From positions 1 through 64,000 of the forward strand of contig NZ_SSMQ01000064.1 in assembly GCF_005144585.1 (NCBI RefSeq): a stretch of 64,000 nt of DNA, written 5' to 3'. The position numbers and the translations under genes were made by a program. Positions 27,845-37,054 of the stretch are shown one piece after another (position 1 is the stretch's first letter; every line of letters starts with the position of its first letter). The notes beneath the pieces were generated by a model, which saw only the letters and a list, made by a program, of their open reading frames with translations, was not told the origin of the DNA and did no database searches. This DNA comes from Polyangium fumosum. GTDB taxonomy: Bacteria; Myxococcota_A; Polyangia; Polyangiales; Polyangiaceae.

Positions 27845-28609
27845 TCAGCTTGGATTCGGCTCCCCGAGGTGCCGCGGAAACTCCTTCACCGTGAGGAGAT
27901 GCCGCGCCGCCGACATCGGATCCGTCGGCAGCCTGCAAAAGTATCGCATCGAGGTCCGCAGCGATCCGAACGTGCGCTCGCGATCCTCCCAGTGGGCGCT
28001 CCCTTCCACGTTCGCGCGCAGGGGAGGGGGCGCGGCCGGATCTTTGCGGAAGACACGCACATACGCGAGCAGCCGCCCGTGGTATTCGGGCTCCTCCACG
28101 ATGGCCGCGATCGCCTCGCCTCGCGGGTGCGTCCCCGCGATCATCGATTCGACCTGCCGTTCGAGCTCCGCGAGCCCGTCGTCCCACATCGTGAGCAGCT
28201 CCAGGTCGTAGCGCGGATTCGCGTGCACGACCTGCATCAGGTGGCCAATCACGTTGTCCCGGGTGCTGAAGAACCCGACCGGATCGGCGAGCGAGGCTGG
28301 CTCTTCGAGGAAACGCAGGATCTGGTGGAACGTGTAATCGATCCCGAGGGTCTCGTAATACTCGGACGACGCGGGCGAGATCCAGAACCGCAGCATGTCG
28401 ATCGAGCCCACGACGAGCTGGATCCGCGTCGGCGCCGCGTCGAGGACCCCCGCTTGAAGGAGGCGCGCGAGCCGCGCGTCGAGCTCGCGCCCATCGCCGT
28501 AGCCCGCCAGCATCCTCCCAAACCGGGCCATTTTCCCGGCCAGCGCCGCCGGGCTCCCCGCCGCGCGTGCGAGGAGCTGGAGGGACGAGTCCGTGCGTCG
28601 CGGCGTCAC
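27845..28609 (-). CDS. Conserved-looking hypothetical protein
   Basis: A 254-residue soluble protein of unknown function, with no signal peptide or membrane helix. Aromatic and acidic helical stretches are visible (YYETLGIDYTFHQILRFLEE, NPRYDLELLTMWDDGLAELE, EEPEYHGRLLAYVRVFRKD). It sits between a PhyH-type dioxygenase (8 bp upstream) and a VOC protein (21 bp downstream), so it probably works in the same oxidative pathway. Confidence 0.6.
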   Translation of the reverse strand: MTPRRTDSSLQLLARAAGSPAALAGKMARFGRMLAGYGDGRELDARLARLLQAGVLDAAPTRIQLVVGSIDMLRFWISPASSEYYETLGIDYTFHQILRFLEEPASLADPVGFFSTRDNVIGHLMQVVHANPRYDLELLTMWDDGLAELERQVESMIAGTHPRGEAIAAIVEEPEYHGRLLAYVRVFRKDPAAPPPLRANVEGSAHWEDRERTFGSLRTSMRYFCRLPTDPMSAARHLLTVKEFPRHLGEPNPS

Positions 28610-28617
28610 GTGTTGCC

Positions 28618-29502
28618 TCAGAACCGCGCGAATCGCCGGAGCCGGAAGTACACCGGCGTCGGGCTGTTCTCGTCCTTCAGCTTCTCCGGCCCCTCCATCA
28701 AGGGCACGTACATCACGCGCCGCTGGCTCGCGTCACCCGTCGCGCTCGCCTCCGCGACCCGATGCCAGATGCGGCCGTCGTGGATCGTCAGATCCCCCGC
28801 CTCGGCCACGAGCGCATACTCGGCCGGATCCGCGTCCGTATCCATGAAATGCGCCTTCCGCGTCAGCATCGGCCAGAGCCCTTGCTGGTGCGAGAACGGA
28901 ATCAGCCGCACGCCGCCCTTCTCGATGGGCGAATCGTCCAGGTAAAACCCGACGTTCAGGTACCGCCGCGGCATCTCGAAATAGAAGAGGTCCCGCAAGC
29001 TGTCCGTGTGCCAGCCGAGCCGCTTGTAGCTCGACCCCTCCTCGCGGCGGTAATGGTTGATGACGAGCCCATCCCGCTCCCGCTCGCCGATCCGATACCC
29101 GGGCCCCGCGATCTCCAGGATCGCCTTGAAGCGAGGATCCTGCAGGAACGCGTGCAGCCGCTCGCCGAAGGTCGACGAGAAGCACATGCGCTGCACGAAG
29201 CCGCGGCCGTCCTTGCGCTTGCCGAGGATGAGCGGCACGCCGTTGATGACCGTCCGCCCCTCGGCGACGAGGCGCGCGTCGATGGCCTCGACCTCCTCGA
29301 CGAGCTTCGCGACCTCGGCGCGCGGCAGGAAGCTCTTGAAGCGGATGAAGCCGAACGTGTCGAGGAACTCCACCTGCTCCGGCGTCAGCCGCTCGCCGAG
29401 CTCGAAGCGCGGCATGTCGATGCAGCGGTTCATCGGCGGCAGCGCAGCCGCGCTCGTCGGTTTCGCCGGTGCCTCGGGAGCCTCGAAGGTCGTCGTGGTC
29501 AT
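28618..29502 (-). CDS. Phytanoyl-CoA dioxygenase-family oxygenase
   Basis: Fe(II)/2-oxoglutarate-dependent oxygenase, 294 residues. The HxD iron motif is in GWHTDSLRDLFYFEMP (H near 165, D near 167), and the distal histidine is in TIHDGRIWHRV (near 247). A basic residue for 2-oxoglutarate follows in QRRVMYVP. Substrate unknown; the family includes tailoring enzymes of secondary metabolism. First gene of a three-gene unit with the hypothetical protein and VOC protein. Confidence 0.85.
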   Translation of the reverse strand: MTTTTFEAPEAPAKPTSAAALPPMNRCIDMPRFELGERLTPEQVEFLDTFGFIRFKSFLPRAEVAKLVEEVEAIDARLVAEGRTVINGVPLILGKRKDGRGFVQRMCFSSTFGERLHAFLQDPRFKAILEIAGPGYRIGERERDGLVINHYRREEGSSYKRLGWHTDSLRDLFYFEMPRRYLNVGFYLDDSPIEKGGVRLIPFSHQQGLWPMLTRKAHFMDTDADPAEYALVAEAGDLTIHDGRIWHRVAEASATGDASQRRVMYVPLMEGPEKLKDENSPTPVYFRLRRFARF

Positions 29503-29582
29503 GGTCTCGGCTTTTTACCAAATTTCCGCCGCGAAGCCGCCCGCTCCCGTGTCACGAATCGGCCATCGTCCGGTTTGATGCT

Positions 29583-30647
29583 CTACGGCGCCGGCGGCGG
29601 GTCCGGGATGTCCGGCGGCGCCTCGTCCGCGGCGACGATCCGACCGACGATGTTCCCTTCGCCCTTGCCGCTCGCGGACGTGCCGAGGAGCACCGTGTCC
29701 GCCGCCAGCGTGCCCGTGCCGCGCAGCACGCCGTCCGCGCCCGGGGCGAACTCGGCCGTGAGCGTCACGTTGCGCAGCGTGACCGGCGGGATCTGCACGA
29801 CGATGTCCGTCGGCGCCGTGGCGAACACGGCCTTGCCACCGGGCTGGTCCACGGCGCAGCCCTCGATCGTGAACGAGTATCCGGTCGGCGGCGTGCCATA
29901 CGGCACGTAATCCGAGTGCTCGTCCACCGTGCCCGCGCGCTCGGATTGCGCGACGCACTGGGGCATGGGCAGGAGCCGGCAGACTTCGCCGGTCCCGCAC
30001 GACATCGGACACACCTGGGTCTTGTCGCGATCGGCGTTCGTGGCCTGCCCGCGCACGCGCCCCGTCTCCGGGTCGACGTAAAACGCGGCCCAGAGCTGGA
30101 CCTGCGTCTGCAGCGGCTTCTCGATGTCCGCGAGCAGGAAGTACTTCCCGGTCGGGAAGACCGTCGAGGGTTTGTCGCACTCGAGCTTGAACTTGTAGCC
30201 GAAGAGCAGGCGCTTGCGGGTCTTCGTGACGTGGCCCTCGGCATCCGCGAGGCCCGCCTCGATCACGAGCGCGAGCTTCGGGCCCACGGGCAGCGGCGCG
30301 CTCGGCTTGATCACGAGCGTCGCATTGCTGTCCACGAGCTCGGCCGTGCCGCCCTCCGTGAGGCTCGTCGTGAACGAGAAGAACTCCTCGGGCGTGCTCT
30401 CGGGATCGTCGTCCTCGTCGAAGAGGTTGCCCTCGACGTCGGTCTCCAGGCGGAGGATCGAGACGTCGAGCGTCGTGGGATCCACGGGCTCGGAGAAGGC
30501 GAGGACGATCGGCGCCGTCGCGTCTTCGAGCACGCCGTCCTCGGCGTCGATGATACGCGGCTGCGGGGGGCCATCGTAGAGCTCGCAACCAGCGCCGAGC
30601 GAGGCCGCGAGGGAGAGCAAGAGGAGCGAAAGAGGAAGACGTCGCAT
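29583..30647 (-). CDS. Lipoprotein with bacterial Ig-like domain
   Basis: A 354-residue lipoprotein with signal LPLSLLLLSLAASLGAGC (lipobox AGC, Cys21). It is followed by a Big_5-type Ig-like domain (IVLAFSEPVDPTTLDVSIL, LVIKPSAPLPVGPKLALVI). The C-terminal half has four cysteines (CPMSCGTGEVC) and a ligand-like beta domain. It starts 18 bp after the stop of the outer-membrane barrel gene, suggesting co-transcription and a shared surface role. Confidence 0.75.
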   Translation of the reverse strand: MRRLPLSLLLLSLAASLGAGCELYDGPPQPRIIDAEDGVLEDATAPIVLAFSEPVDPTTLDVSILRLETDVEGNLFDEDDDPESTPEEFFSFTTSLTEGGTAELVDSNATLVIKPSAPLPVGPKLALVIEAGLADAEGHVTKTRKRLLFGYKFKLECDKPSTVFPTGKYFLLADIEKPLQTQVQLWAAFYVDPETGRVRGQATNADRDKTQVCPMSCGTGEVCRLLPMPQCVAQSERAGTVDEHSDYVPYGTPPTGYSFTIEGCAVDQPGGKAVFATAPTDIVVQIPPVTLRNVTLTAEFAPGADGVLRGTGTLAADTVLLGTSASGKGEGNIVGRIVAADEAPPDIPDPPPAP

Positions 30648-30665
30648 GTCCGTGCTCCGCGAGAC

Positions 30666-32330
30666 CTAGAAGAAGAAGGTGGTGCGGCCCTGGACGAGGA
30701 CGCTGCGCACGGCGTAGCCGTCCTCGTTTCGCAGAGCGTCGCCGGGGAAGAGCACCGCGCCCTCGAGGTCGAAGAGGAAGTGATCGAGGTAGCGATACGA
30801 GATGCGCCCGTCGAGCTCGGTGCCCCAGTACTGACCGGGCTTGCCGCCGGCGAAGTTCACGAGGTCGTCCTCGATCGTGAGGCCGTCGCGAGCGAGGAGG
30901 GAGTTGACCGGATCGACGACGGGCTCGGCCGCGAACGCGAAGAGCACGCCGCCGCGCAGCGTGAGGCCGCGGACGGGGCGGATGTCGAACTGCGGGAAGA
31001 GCGCGAGCGCGTTCGTGAAGGCGCCGCGGTTGTAGACCGAGTCCGAGGGAAAACTCGGGGCGCCGAGGCGGTTCAAGAGCTCGGTGCCCGCGGCCGCGAC
31101 GCGCGCGGTCTGGAACGCGACGACGTGCTCGAAGAGCAAGAGGCCCACGTTCGCGTCCTCGGCGAAGACGAACTGCGTGAGCGGCGTGCGGTTGTTCGGA
31201 TCGGCGTCGCCCGAGGCGTAATCGAACTCGAGGTACGCGGTGTAAAGGGGCCGGTCGTAGCGCACGACGGCGCGCGCGCCGCCTTGCAGGATGCGCTGAT
31301 CGACGACGGGATCGTTCGAGATGTAGCTGTTCGCCTGGGCGATCTCGCGGGTCGATCCGACGTTCATCGCGGCCTCGGCGGTGACGTGGAAGTCGCCGAA
31401 GCGAGACGTCGCCTTCAGGCCGAAGCTGTTGATGCTGGAGCTGTTCGCGTCGTCCCAGCGATGCACGTAGTAGCCGCCGACGAAGAGGTCGCGGGCGGGG
31501 CCGAGCTTCGGCGCGAGGAAACGCACGGCCACGTCGACCTGCTGCACGTCGTCGGCGAAGAGCTGCACGCTGTCGGTGACCCACCGATCGTAGGCGAGGG
31601 CGAGGATGACCCCGCGGTTCTCCGAGGTGTCGCGCTCCTCCTTGGGCTTGAAGGCTTCGAGCGGCTTCGTCGCGAAGAGGACACGGTCGACGAGGTTGCC
31701 CTGGCGGCTGAAGCCGAAGCGGTTCGTCCGTCCGTCGCCGTCCGCGGCCTGGATGCCGGTGCCGTTGTTCGCGGACTGGCGGCCCACGCGGAGCAAGCCG
31801 ATCGGGAGCACGACGTCGCCGTAGGCCTTGCGGAACCGGATCTGCTCCTGCGAGCAGAGCGTGTAGCCGTAGTCGTCGGCGTTCAAAGGGTCGGTGCCGC
31901 GCAGGCCCACGCAGGGCGTCGTGACGTTGGGGCTGCGCGCGTTGATGTTCGTCCCGAAGTTCGGCTTGGGGCCGGAGGCGAGCGTGCCGTTGTCGCCCCA
32001 GAGCACGCCGTCGAGCATGTCGGCCGAGGCGTAGAGGCGCACCTTGTCGAGGTAGTCGACGCCGATGTCGAGGCGCAGGCGGTGCTCGATCCAGCTCACG
32101 CGCCGGTTCGACTCGCTGTTCACCGCGATCGGGTTCACGTAGAGCAAGTTCGCGCGGTACTCGGCGCCGGCGCGGAAGCCGAACTTGTCGAGCGCATACC
32201 GCGTCCCCTGGCCCTTCGGATCCGGATCCGACCACGCCTCCGTTTGCGCGTGCGCGTCGCCCGTACAGAGCACGAGCGAGAGGGCGAGGGCCGAAGGGAG
32301 GGAGGCGAGGAGGGCAGCGGGCGTTCGCAT
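30666..32330 (-). CDS. Outer-membrane beta-barrel protein
   Basis: A 554-residue predicted porin-like protein. ATG 32330 (MRTPAALLASLPSALALSLV) gives a clean signal peptide ending AHAQ. The mature part alternates aromatic beta strands with turns, e.g. FRAGAEYRANLLYVN, HRLRLDIGVDYLDKVRLYAS and RDLFVGGYYVHRWDD, and ends in aromatic residues (GRTTFFF), an outer-membrane assembly signal. It is downstream of the kinase-sensor gene and upstream of the Ig-like lipoprotein. Substrate unknown. Confidence 0.75.
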   Translation of the reverse strand: MRTPAALLASLPSALALSLVLCTGDAHAQTEAWSDPDPKGQGTRYALDKFGFRAGAEYRANLLYVNPIAVNSESNRRVSWIEHRLRLDIGVDYLDKVRLYASADMLDGVLWGDNGTLASGPKPNFGTNINARSPNVTTPCVGLRGTDPLNADDYGYTLCSQEQIRFRKAYGDVVLPIGLLRVGRQSANNGTGIQAADGDGRTNRFGFSRQGNLVDRVLFATKPLEAFKPKEERDTSENRGVILALAYDRWVTDSVQLFADDVQQVDVAVRFLAPKLGPARDLFVGGYYVHRWDDANSSSINSFGLKATSRFGDFHVTAEAAMNVGSTREIAQANSYISNDPVVDQRILQGGARAVVRYDRPLYTAYLEFDYASGDADPNNRTPLTQFVFAEDANVGLLLFEHVVAFQTARVAAAGTELLNRLGAPSFPSDSVYNRGAFTNALALFPQFDIRPVRGLTLRGGVLFAFAAEPVVDPVNSLLARDGLTIEDDLVNFAGGKPGQYWGTELDGRISYRYLDHFLFDLEGAVLFPGDALRNEDGYAVRSVLVQGRTTFFF

Positions 32331-32393
32331 GGCGCGGGGGGATCCGCACGGTATCCGCACTCGGCCCGCGCGCGCAACGGCTTGCCGCATCCG

Positions 32394-35105
32394 TCAGGGG
32401 CAGCGCATCGCGCCTTCGAGCTTGCCGGTCTTCGCGCGGTAGACGAGGCCCGACTCGGCCGCGATACGTCGCTTCGGATCGAGGCAATACACGGCAAAAT
32501 CGACCGTGGCGTCGCCGGTCTCCGGATCGAAGTCGAGCGAGGTCTGCGAGCCCGTGAGGTCGATATTTTTACCGCCGCGCAGGACCCTGATCGCCGAGTA
32601 AATCCCGCCCTGGCCGACCTCGACCGGCTCGCCCGGGGGCACGAGGCGGCGCACGGCGCGCGCGAGGCCGCGGCCCGTGATCGGCTCGTCGCCGAGCGCG
32701 AGCGCGGCGTACGCGACGGCGTAAAACGCGTCGTACGGGGCGCTCGTCGAGTCGTACGGCGTGACCTTGTCCGGGAAGATCTCGTTGTGGTGCACGACGA
32801 ACTTCGCGAGCGCGGGGTTCATCGCGGCGTCGACGCTGAGCAGCCGGCGCGAGGCGTCGGGGCGCTCGGCGACGAGCTTGAGGAAGTCGTCGGACCCGAG
32901 CGAGCCCGACATGACGTAATGCGGCCGGAAGAAGAGGCTCTTCGGCCAGCGCCGTTCGAGCTCGACGAGGAACTGCGCGCCCGCGCCGGCCTCGAAGACG
33001 ACGTGCGGCGCAAACGTGCCGATCGACGTGATCAAGCTCGCGACAGCGTCCCCCGTCTGCGAACCGGCGAGCTCGTCCTTCACCACGAACTGGCGCAGGT
33101 CGTCGCCGTTCTCGGCGGCGCTCTTGCCGTTCCAGCGCAAGACCGAGAGGAGCTGGTCCGCGTGGCTCACGCCGGACGCATTGTCCACGCGGACGATGGC
33201 CACGCGCAGCGGCTCGCCGGGGCGGAGGATCCCGGGGCGCCTGCGAATCTCCGGTTCGAGCACATGTTCGAGGAACGCGGCCTTCGCGCCCGTCGACATG
33301 GTCGCGCTCGAGGTCACGCGCAAGACGAGGCGCGGATCGTCCGGCGCATGCGCGATGTCCGTGAGCATGGAGGCGGTGTTCGAGGCGAGCGCGAGCACGC
33401 CCTTCGGCAGGAAGTACGCCTGCGCGAGGTCGAGGACCTCCTTGCTACGCGCAAAGCCGAGGACCGCAGGGACACCGACGTCGTCGACGAGGTGCGACGC
33501 CGCGCGCTCGGCCGCCTCGGTGTCATCGCAGAGGACGATCCCGATCGGGCGAGGCTTGCCCGCGCCGCTCGCAGGCGGCAAGCCGCCCGTGAGGCCCGCA
33601 AAATCACGGCGGGCGAGGTCCACGGCGCGCGCCGCTTGCCGGCCGTACGTCGTGCCCTTCTTCTCGTCGTGCGGGTACATCGCGCCGATCCAGATCGTGC
33701 CGTCGTTCTCAACGTCGCCCGCCTCGGCGAGGACGCGGCACTGATCGGTCTCGAGCGTGACGCAAGCGCCGCGATCCTTGCGGCAGATGGCATGCTTGTC
33801 CCCACCCGGGGGCATGCAGTCGGCGTTCGTGACGCAGGCACTCCGCGGCGTCGGAGGCGGCGGGGCCTCGGTCGGCGCGGTGCGGCTGGCCCGCGCGACG
33901 AAGAGGACGACGAGCGTGGCGATCATGCCGAACCCCGCCGACATCATGAGCAGGGCCCGCGCCCGGGAAGGGCGCTCCTCGGTCGGGCTCGACGAGAGAG
34001 GCTCACTCACCGTGTTCTGCGGCGCGCCGTCGACAGGCGCAGCCGCCGGCGCGAGCGAGGGCGGGCGCGGCGTGCCCTCCTGTCCAGGAGGCACATCAAG
34101 CACCGTCTCGACGAGCTCAGCCCGCGGTCGCGAAGCGACGACGCGCCCCGAAGCAGGCTGAAGCGAGATACGCCCCGACGACGAAGGCGCAAACGCGAGA
34201 GAACTGCCGCTGTTGCGAGGAACGACGGAGAGAGGCTCGCCATACACCACGATGTGAGCCGAGCCGATCGCATCCCGCATCTCACGCGCATCCTCGAACC
34301 TGTCATGGCGCGAGTAAGCAAGGGCCTGGTCGATGACGCGGGCCACATCACGCGGAGCCTCGGGCGCGACATCCATGAGGCGCGGCGCAGGCTTGGTCGC
34401 CGTGCTCGTGAGGAGCTCCGTCGCGCGGCTCGCATCGTGCACGAGCCTGCCCGTGAGGAGCGTGAACATGGTCGCGCCCGCAGCCCAGAGGTCGGTGCGC
34501 GCATCGATGGCGCCCCGATCCCCAAGCGCCTGCTCAGGCGGCATGTACGCAGGGGTGCCCGCGACGCCGCCGGGCCCGCCCTCCTCGTCGGCGACGACCC
34601 GCGCGATGCCAAAGTCGAGGATCTTGAGGGTGCCGTCCGACGTGACGAACACGTTCTCCGGCTTGATGTCGCGATGCACGATGCCCTTGTCATGGGCCGC
34701 CGCAAGCGCATCGCAGAGCGCATGCCCGATGACGAGGACCTCACGGCAAGCAATCTTGCCGCCCGCGCGTCTCCGCCGCTGGTCGAGGGTCTCGCCCTCG
34801 AGCAACTCCATCACGAGGAAAGGGCACCCATCATCCGAGACGTCGTCATCAAGGACGCGCACAGCCCCCGGGTGCTCGATCGAGTTCGCGACGTACCCTT
34901 CACGAACGAAGCGATCCCGCTGGGTAACGCTGGCCGAGAGCTCCGGATGAAGGATCTTGACCGCCACCCGATGGCCGTTGCGATGAACCGCGAGGTACAC
35001 CGTCGCCATCCCACCCACACCAAGCACACGCTCGATGCGGTACTTGTCCCGGAGCGTTCTGCCGACACGACGTTCGGCGTGCTCTCGGGCGGAAGGCGGG
35101 GGCAT
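32394..35105 (-). CDS. Transmembrane Ser/Thr kinase with periplasmic-binding-protein-like sensor
   Basis: A 903-residue receptor-type kinase. The N-terminal Hanks kinase is intact: GVGGMATVYLAV glycine loop, K50 (VAVKIL), HRDIKPEN (144-151), DFGIARV (164-170) and GTPAYMPPEQ. One membrane helix (about 384-404) separates it from an extracytoplasmic region of about 480 residues. That region looks like a type I periplasmic binding fold of the LivJ class (IWIGAMYPHDEKKGTTYGRQ, RPIGIVLCDDTEAAERAASH, KGVLALASNTASM, FFRPHYVMSGSLGSDDFLK). Inference: extracellular amino acid or related ligand modulates kinase activity. Operon-like with the barrel and Ig-like genes downstream. Confidence 0.88.
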   Translation of the reverse strand: MPPPSAREHAERRVGRTLRDKYRIERVLGVGGMATVYLAVHRNGHRVAVKILHPELSASVTQRDRFVREGYVANSIEHPGAVRVLDDDVSDDGCPFLVMELLEGETLDQRRRRAGGKIACREVLVIGHALCDALAAAHDKGIVHRDIKPENVFVTSDGTLKILDFGIARVVADEEGGPGGVAGTPAYMPPEQALGDRGAIDARTDLWAAGATMFTLLTGRLVHDASRATELLTSTATKPAPRLMDVAPEAPRDVARVIDQALAYSRHDRFEDAREMRDAIGSAHIVVYGEPLSVVPRNSGSSLAFAPSSSGRISLQPASGRVVASRPRAELVETVLDVPPGQEGTPRPPSLAPAAAPVDGAPQNTVSEPLSSSPTEERPSRARALLMMSAGFGMIATLVVLFVARASRTAPTEAPPPPTPRSACVTNADCMPPGGDKHAICRKDRGACVTLETDQCRVLAEAGDVENDGTIWIGAMYPHDEKKGTTYGRQAARAVDLARRDFAGLTGGLPPASGAGKPRPIGIVLCDDTEAAERAASHLVDDVGVPAVLGFARSKEVLDLAQAYFLPKGVLALASNTASMLTDIAHAPDDPRLVLRVTSSATMSTGAKAAFLEHVLEPEIRRRPGILRPGEPLRVAIVRVDNASGVSHADQLLSVLRWNGKSAAENGDDLRQFVVKDELAGSQTGDAVASLITSIGTFAPHVVFEAGAGAQFLVELERRWPKSLFFRPHYVMSGSLGSDDFLKLVAERPDASRRLLSVDAAMNPALAKFVVHHNEIFPDKVTPYDSTSAPYDAFYAVAYAALALGDEPITGRGLARAVRRLVPPGEPVEVGQGGIYSAIRVLRGGKNIDLTGSQTSLDFDPETGDATVDFAVYCLDPKRRIAAESGLVYRAKTGKLEGAMRCP

Positions 35106-35225
35106 GGCGGAAAGGAGGATACCCGATCAGGGAATTTCCGGAACGGGAGGTTCGCCGCGATGCGCTACGTCGGTCCCGGCAAGCGGTTCTCCGCCTCACC
35201 AGGCCGGGGCTGGGGCGTCGCGCCG

Positions 35226-35343
35226 GGGCTGGGGCGTCGCGCCGGGGCGCTGCCCCGGACCCCGCGGGGGCTGTCCGCCCCTCGACCCGGACCAGGCACG
35301 GCCTGGACCGAGGGGGAAGAACTGCGCGATGCGCAGTTCTTCC
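35226..35343 (-). repeat. Composite hairpin repeat element, copy 3 (inverted orientation)
   Basis: Same element as at 554-659 but reverse-complemented: the hairpins come first, then the palindrome GGAAGAACTGCGC/GCGCAGTTCTTCC (35315-35343). A 19-bp unit (ggggctggggcgtcgcgcc) is duplicated in tandem at its left edge, starting near 35206. It lies between the kinase gene's start and the next copy. Confidence 0.85.
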
Positions 35344-35465
35344 CACGAGCCGGTGGCAAGACCACGGGGGTGGGTTTCAAGCCGGCGACGGGCACGCTGC
35401 CCGTTGAGCCCGCAGCGCCGCTGTCTTGGTTGGCAGGGTCGTGGAGGGTCTTGACCCCGGCTGTT

Positions 35466-35570
35466 CGATGAACTGCGCGGAGCGCAGTTCATCGTCCTGG
35501 GTCCAGCGCCTCGCTGGTCCGGGTCCCGGGGCGGACAGCCCCGGGTGGGGCCTGGGGCAAAGCCCCAGCG
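35466..35570 (+). repeat. Composite hairpin repeat element, copy 2
   Basis: Palindrome CGATGAACTGCGC/GCGCAGTTCATCG (35466-35494, loop GGA) followed by CCAGCG/CGCTGG, CGGGGC/GCCCCG and TGGGGC/GCCCCA hairpins. It ends 10 bp before the stop codon of the Mrr-like gene. The spacer between copies 3 and 2 shares short segments (TTGGTTGGCA, GTCTTGACC) with the spacer at 461-553, so the larger arrangement is duplicated too. Confidence 0.85.
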
Positions 35571-35579
35571 CGGCGCCCA

Positions 35580-36932
35580 TCAAGCAAGCTCGAGCAGGGT
35601 GTCCACGACCATCCATTTCGTGGTGCCGCTGGGTTTGCCTCGCTGGCATTTTGCGCTTGGGACCATGCGCCGCAGACAGGAGACGATGCTTTGGGCGATG
35701 GGCTCGACGACGGCGCCGATCATTTCCTGGGGGAGCTCGACGCGGATCAGGTGAATGCCGCTGCCGCGGTTCTGGTGGGCCACCTTGGTTCCGGCGATTT
35801 GGCGTTCGAGCTCCGGGAGACGTTGCAGCTCGTCGTAGATGCGATCCGTGACGGCTGTGTGTTCCCTTGGTTCGGGGGTGGGTGTGCTTGCGCGGAGGAG
35901 GTCGATGAGCGCCTCGCGGACTGTCATTCGGGCTTTGCCGAGGTACTTCATCACGAGCTCGATGAGCTCGCCCCTCGCGATCACGCGAATGTCGAGGCCG
36001 AGTCGGCCTTCGAGGGCGGCGCACTTTTCCTCGAATCCGTTGCTCGTCGCTTCGGCGGTCGTCACGATCACGCCTGCGTCGATCTTGTGCAGCTCCTTGG
36101 CTTGCTCGATTTGATCGAGCGTGCGCTCGTCGTCGTGCAGCCCGTCGTTTTGCTTGATCTGGACGGCGACTTTGTATTCGAGGCCCAGCGGATCGCGCGT
36201 GTAGACGATGAGATCCGTGCCTCTCTCGCCGGCGCCGCCCCAATGCTCGACGCGCCCGCCCTCGTAGATGCACATGAACAGGTGATGCACGAGGTGCGCG
36301 AGCTCGTTGCCCTTGTACTTCGTCAGGATGTGCTTCCACGCCGCGTCGCGGACCGCCGTGAAGAACCCTTCGGCTTTTTGCGTCTCCGGGTCCGGCGTCC
36401 ACGTATCCTTGCCGGACTCGATCGCGTGGACGAGCGCCTCCACCGTGGAGCCGAGCGCGTCGATCGACCACATCCTCGACGGGTTTCGCATCGTCGCGCG
36501 CAGCTCTGCGTCGACGTGCGTGTTCTCCGCCTCCACGCTGGCGACCTTCCCGGCGGGCGTGCGGATGGGATCCACGGCGATGATATGGCCGTAATCGGGG
36601 CCCTCCCGCCCGGGCGCCACGATGGGCGCGTACTCGTATGCGCCCTTCACGCGTGCGAGGGCCCATCGGCCTTGATCGAGCAGGTTTGGCAGGATGAGCA
36701 CGTTGCCTGGCTTCAGGCCGTCGGGCTCGGTGTCGAGCAGGCGCCGGTTTCGCCAGACGCTCGCTTCCTCCTCGCTCAGCTTTTTTCCTGCGCGCACCTG
36801 GTCGCGCAGGAGCCGCAGATCGTGCTCGCGTCGCCACCCGAAGCCCTGGCGCAGGCGGCCCTGCTCGAGCTCGCGGGTGAGGAACGCGCGCTGCGTGCGA
36901 TCGGTGCGAAGGACGAGGTAGCGGCGGGGCAT
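35580..36932 (-). CDS. Mrr-like restriction endonuclease
   Basis: A 450-residue protein with a central Mrr_cat (PD-(D/E)xK) fold. Helix NELAHLVHHLFMCIYEGG (209-226) leads into RVEHWGGAGERGTDLIVY with D240, then the VAVQIKQ strand with the Q258-x-K260 signature, and ends with AGVIVTTAEATSNGFEEKC. Mrr enzymes cut foreign, often methylated, DNA. The N-terminal 130 residues (LKPGNVLILPNLLDQGRWALARV..DYGHIIAVD) may be a DNA- or modification-reading domain of PUA/EVE type; that is a guess. No methyltransferase is adjacent, which fits a modification-dependent enzyme. It is flanked downstream by two hairpin elements. Confidence 0.8.
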   Translation of the reverse strand: MPRRYLVLRTDRTQRAFLTRELEQGRLRQGFGWRREHDLRLLRDQVRAGKKLSEEEASVWRNRRLLDTEPDGLKPGNVLILPNLLDQGRWALARVKGAYEYAPIVAPGREGPDYGHIIAVDPIRTPAGKVASVEAENTHVDAELRATMRNPSRMWSIDALGSTVEALVHAIESGKDTWTPDPETQKAEGFFTAVRDAAWKHILTKYKGNELAHLVHHLFMCIYEGGRVEHWGGAGERGTDLIVYTRDPLGLEYKVAVQIKQNDGLHDDERTLDQIEQAKELHKIDAGVIVTTAEATSNGFEEKCAALEGRLGLDIRVIARGELIELVMKYLGKARMTVREALIDLLRASTPTPEPREHTAVTDRIYDELQRLPELERQIAGTKVAHQNRGSGIHLIRVELPQEMIGAVVEPIAQSIVSCLRRMVPSAKCQRGKPSGTTKWMVVDTLLELA

Positions 36933-37054
36933 GGGGAGAACCGAGGCTCGGTGAGCGGGATGGGGATCCCGGTGAGCGTCTGCCCTTTGACGTTACCATG
37001 CGTGCCGGTGCGGGTGGGACGGCTTGTCACGCGGGATGGGTTCGCCGTCGACCC

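Noticed and set aside
29469-35471. A 2000-residue open frame on the plus strand
   Set aside because: It is antisense to six well-supported genes and is an Arg/Glu/Ala-rich shadow typical of GC-rich DNA; no domain is visible.
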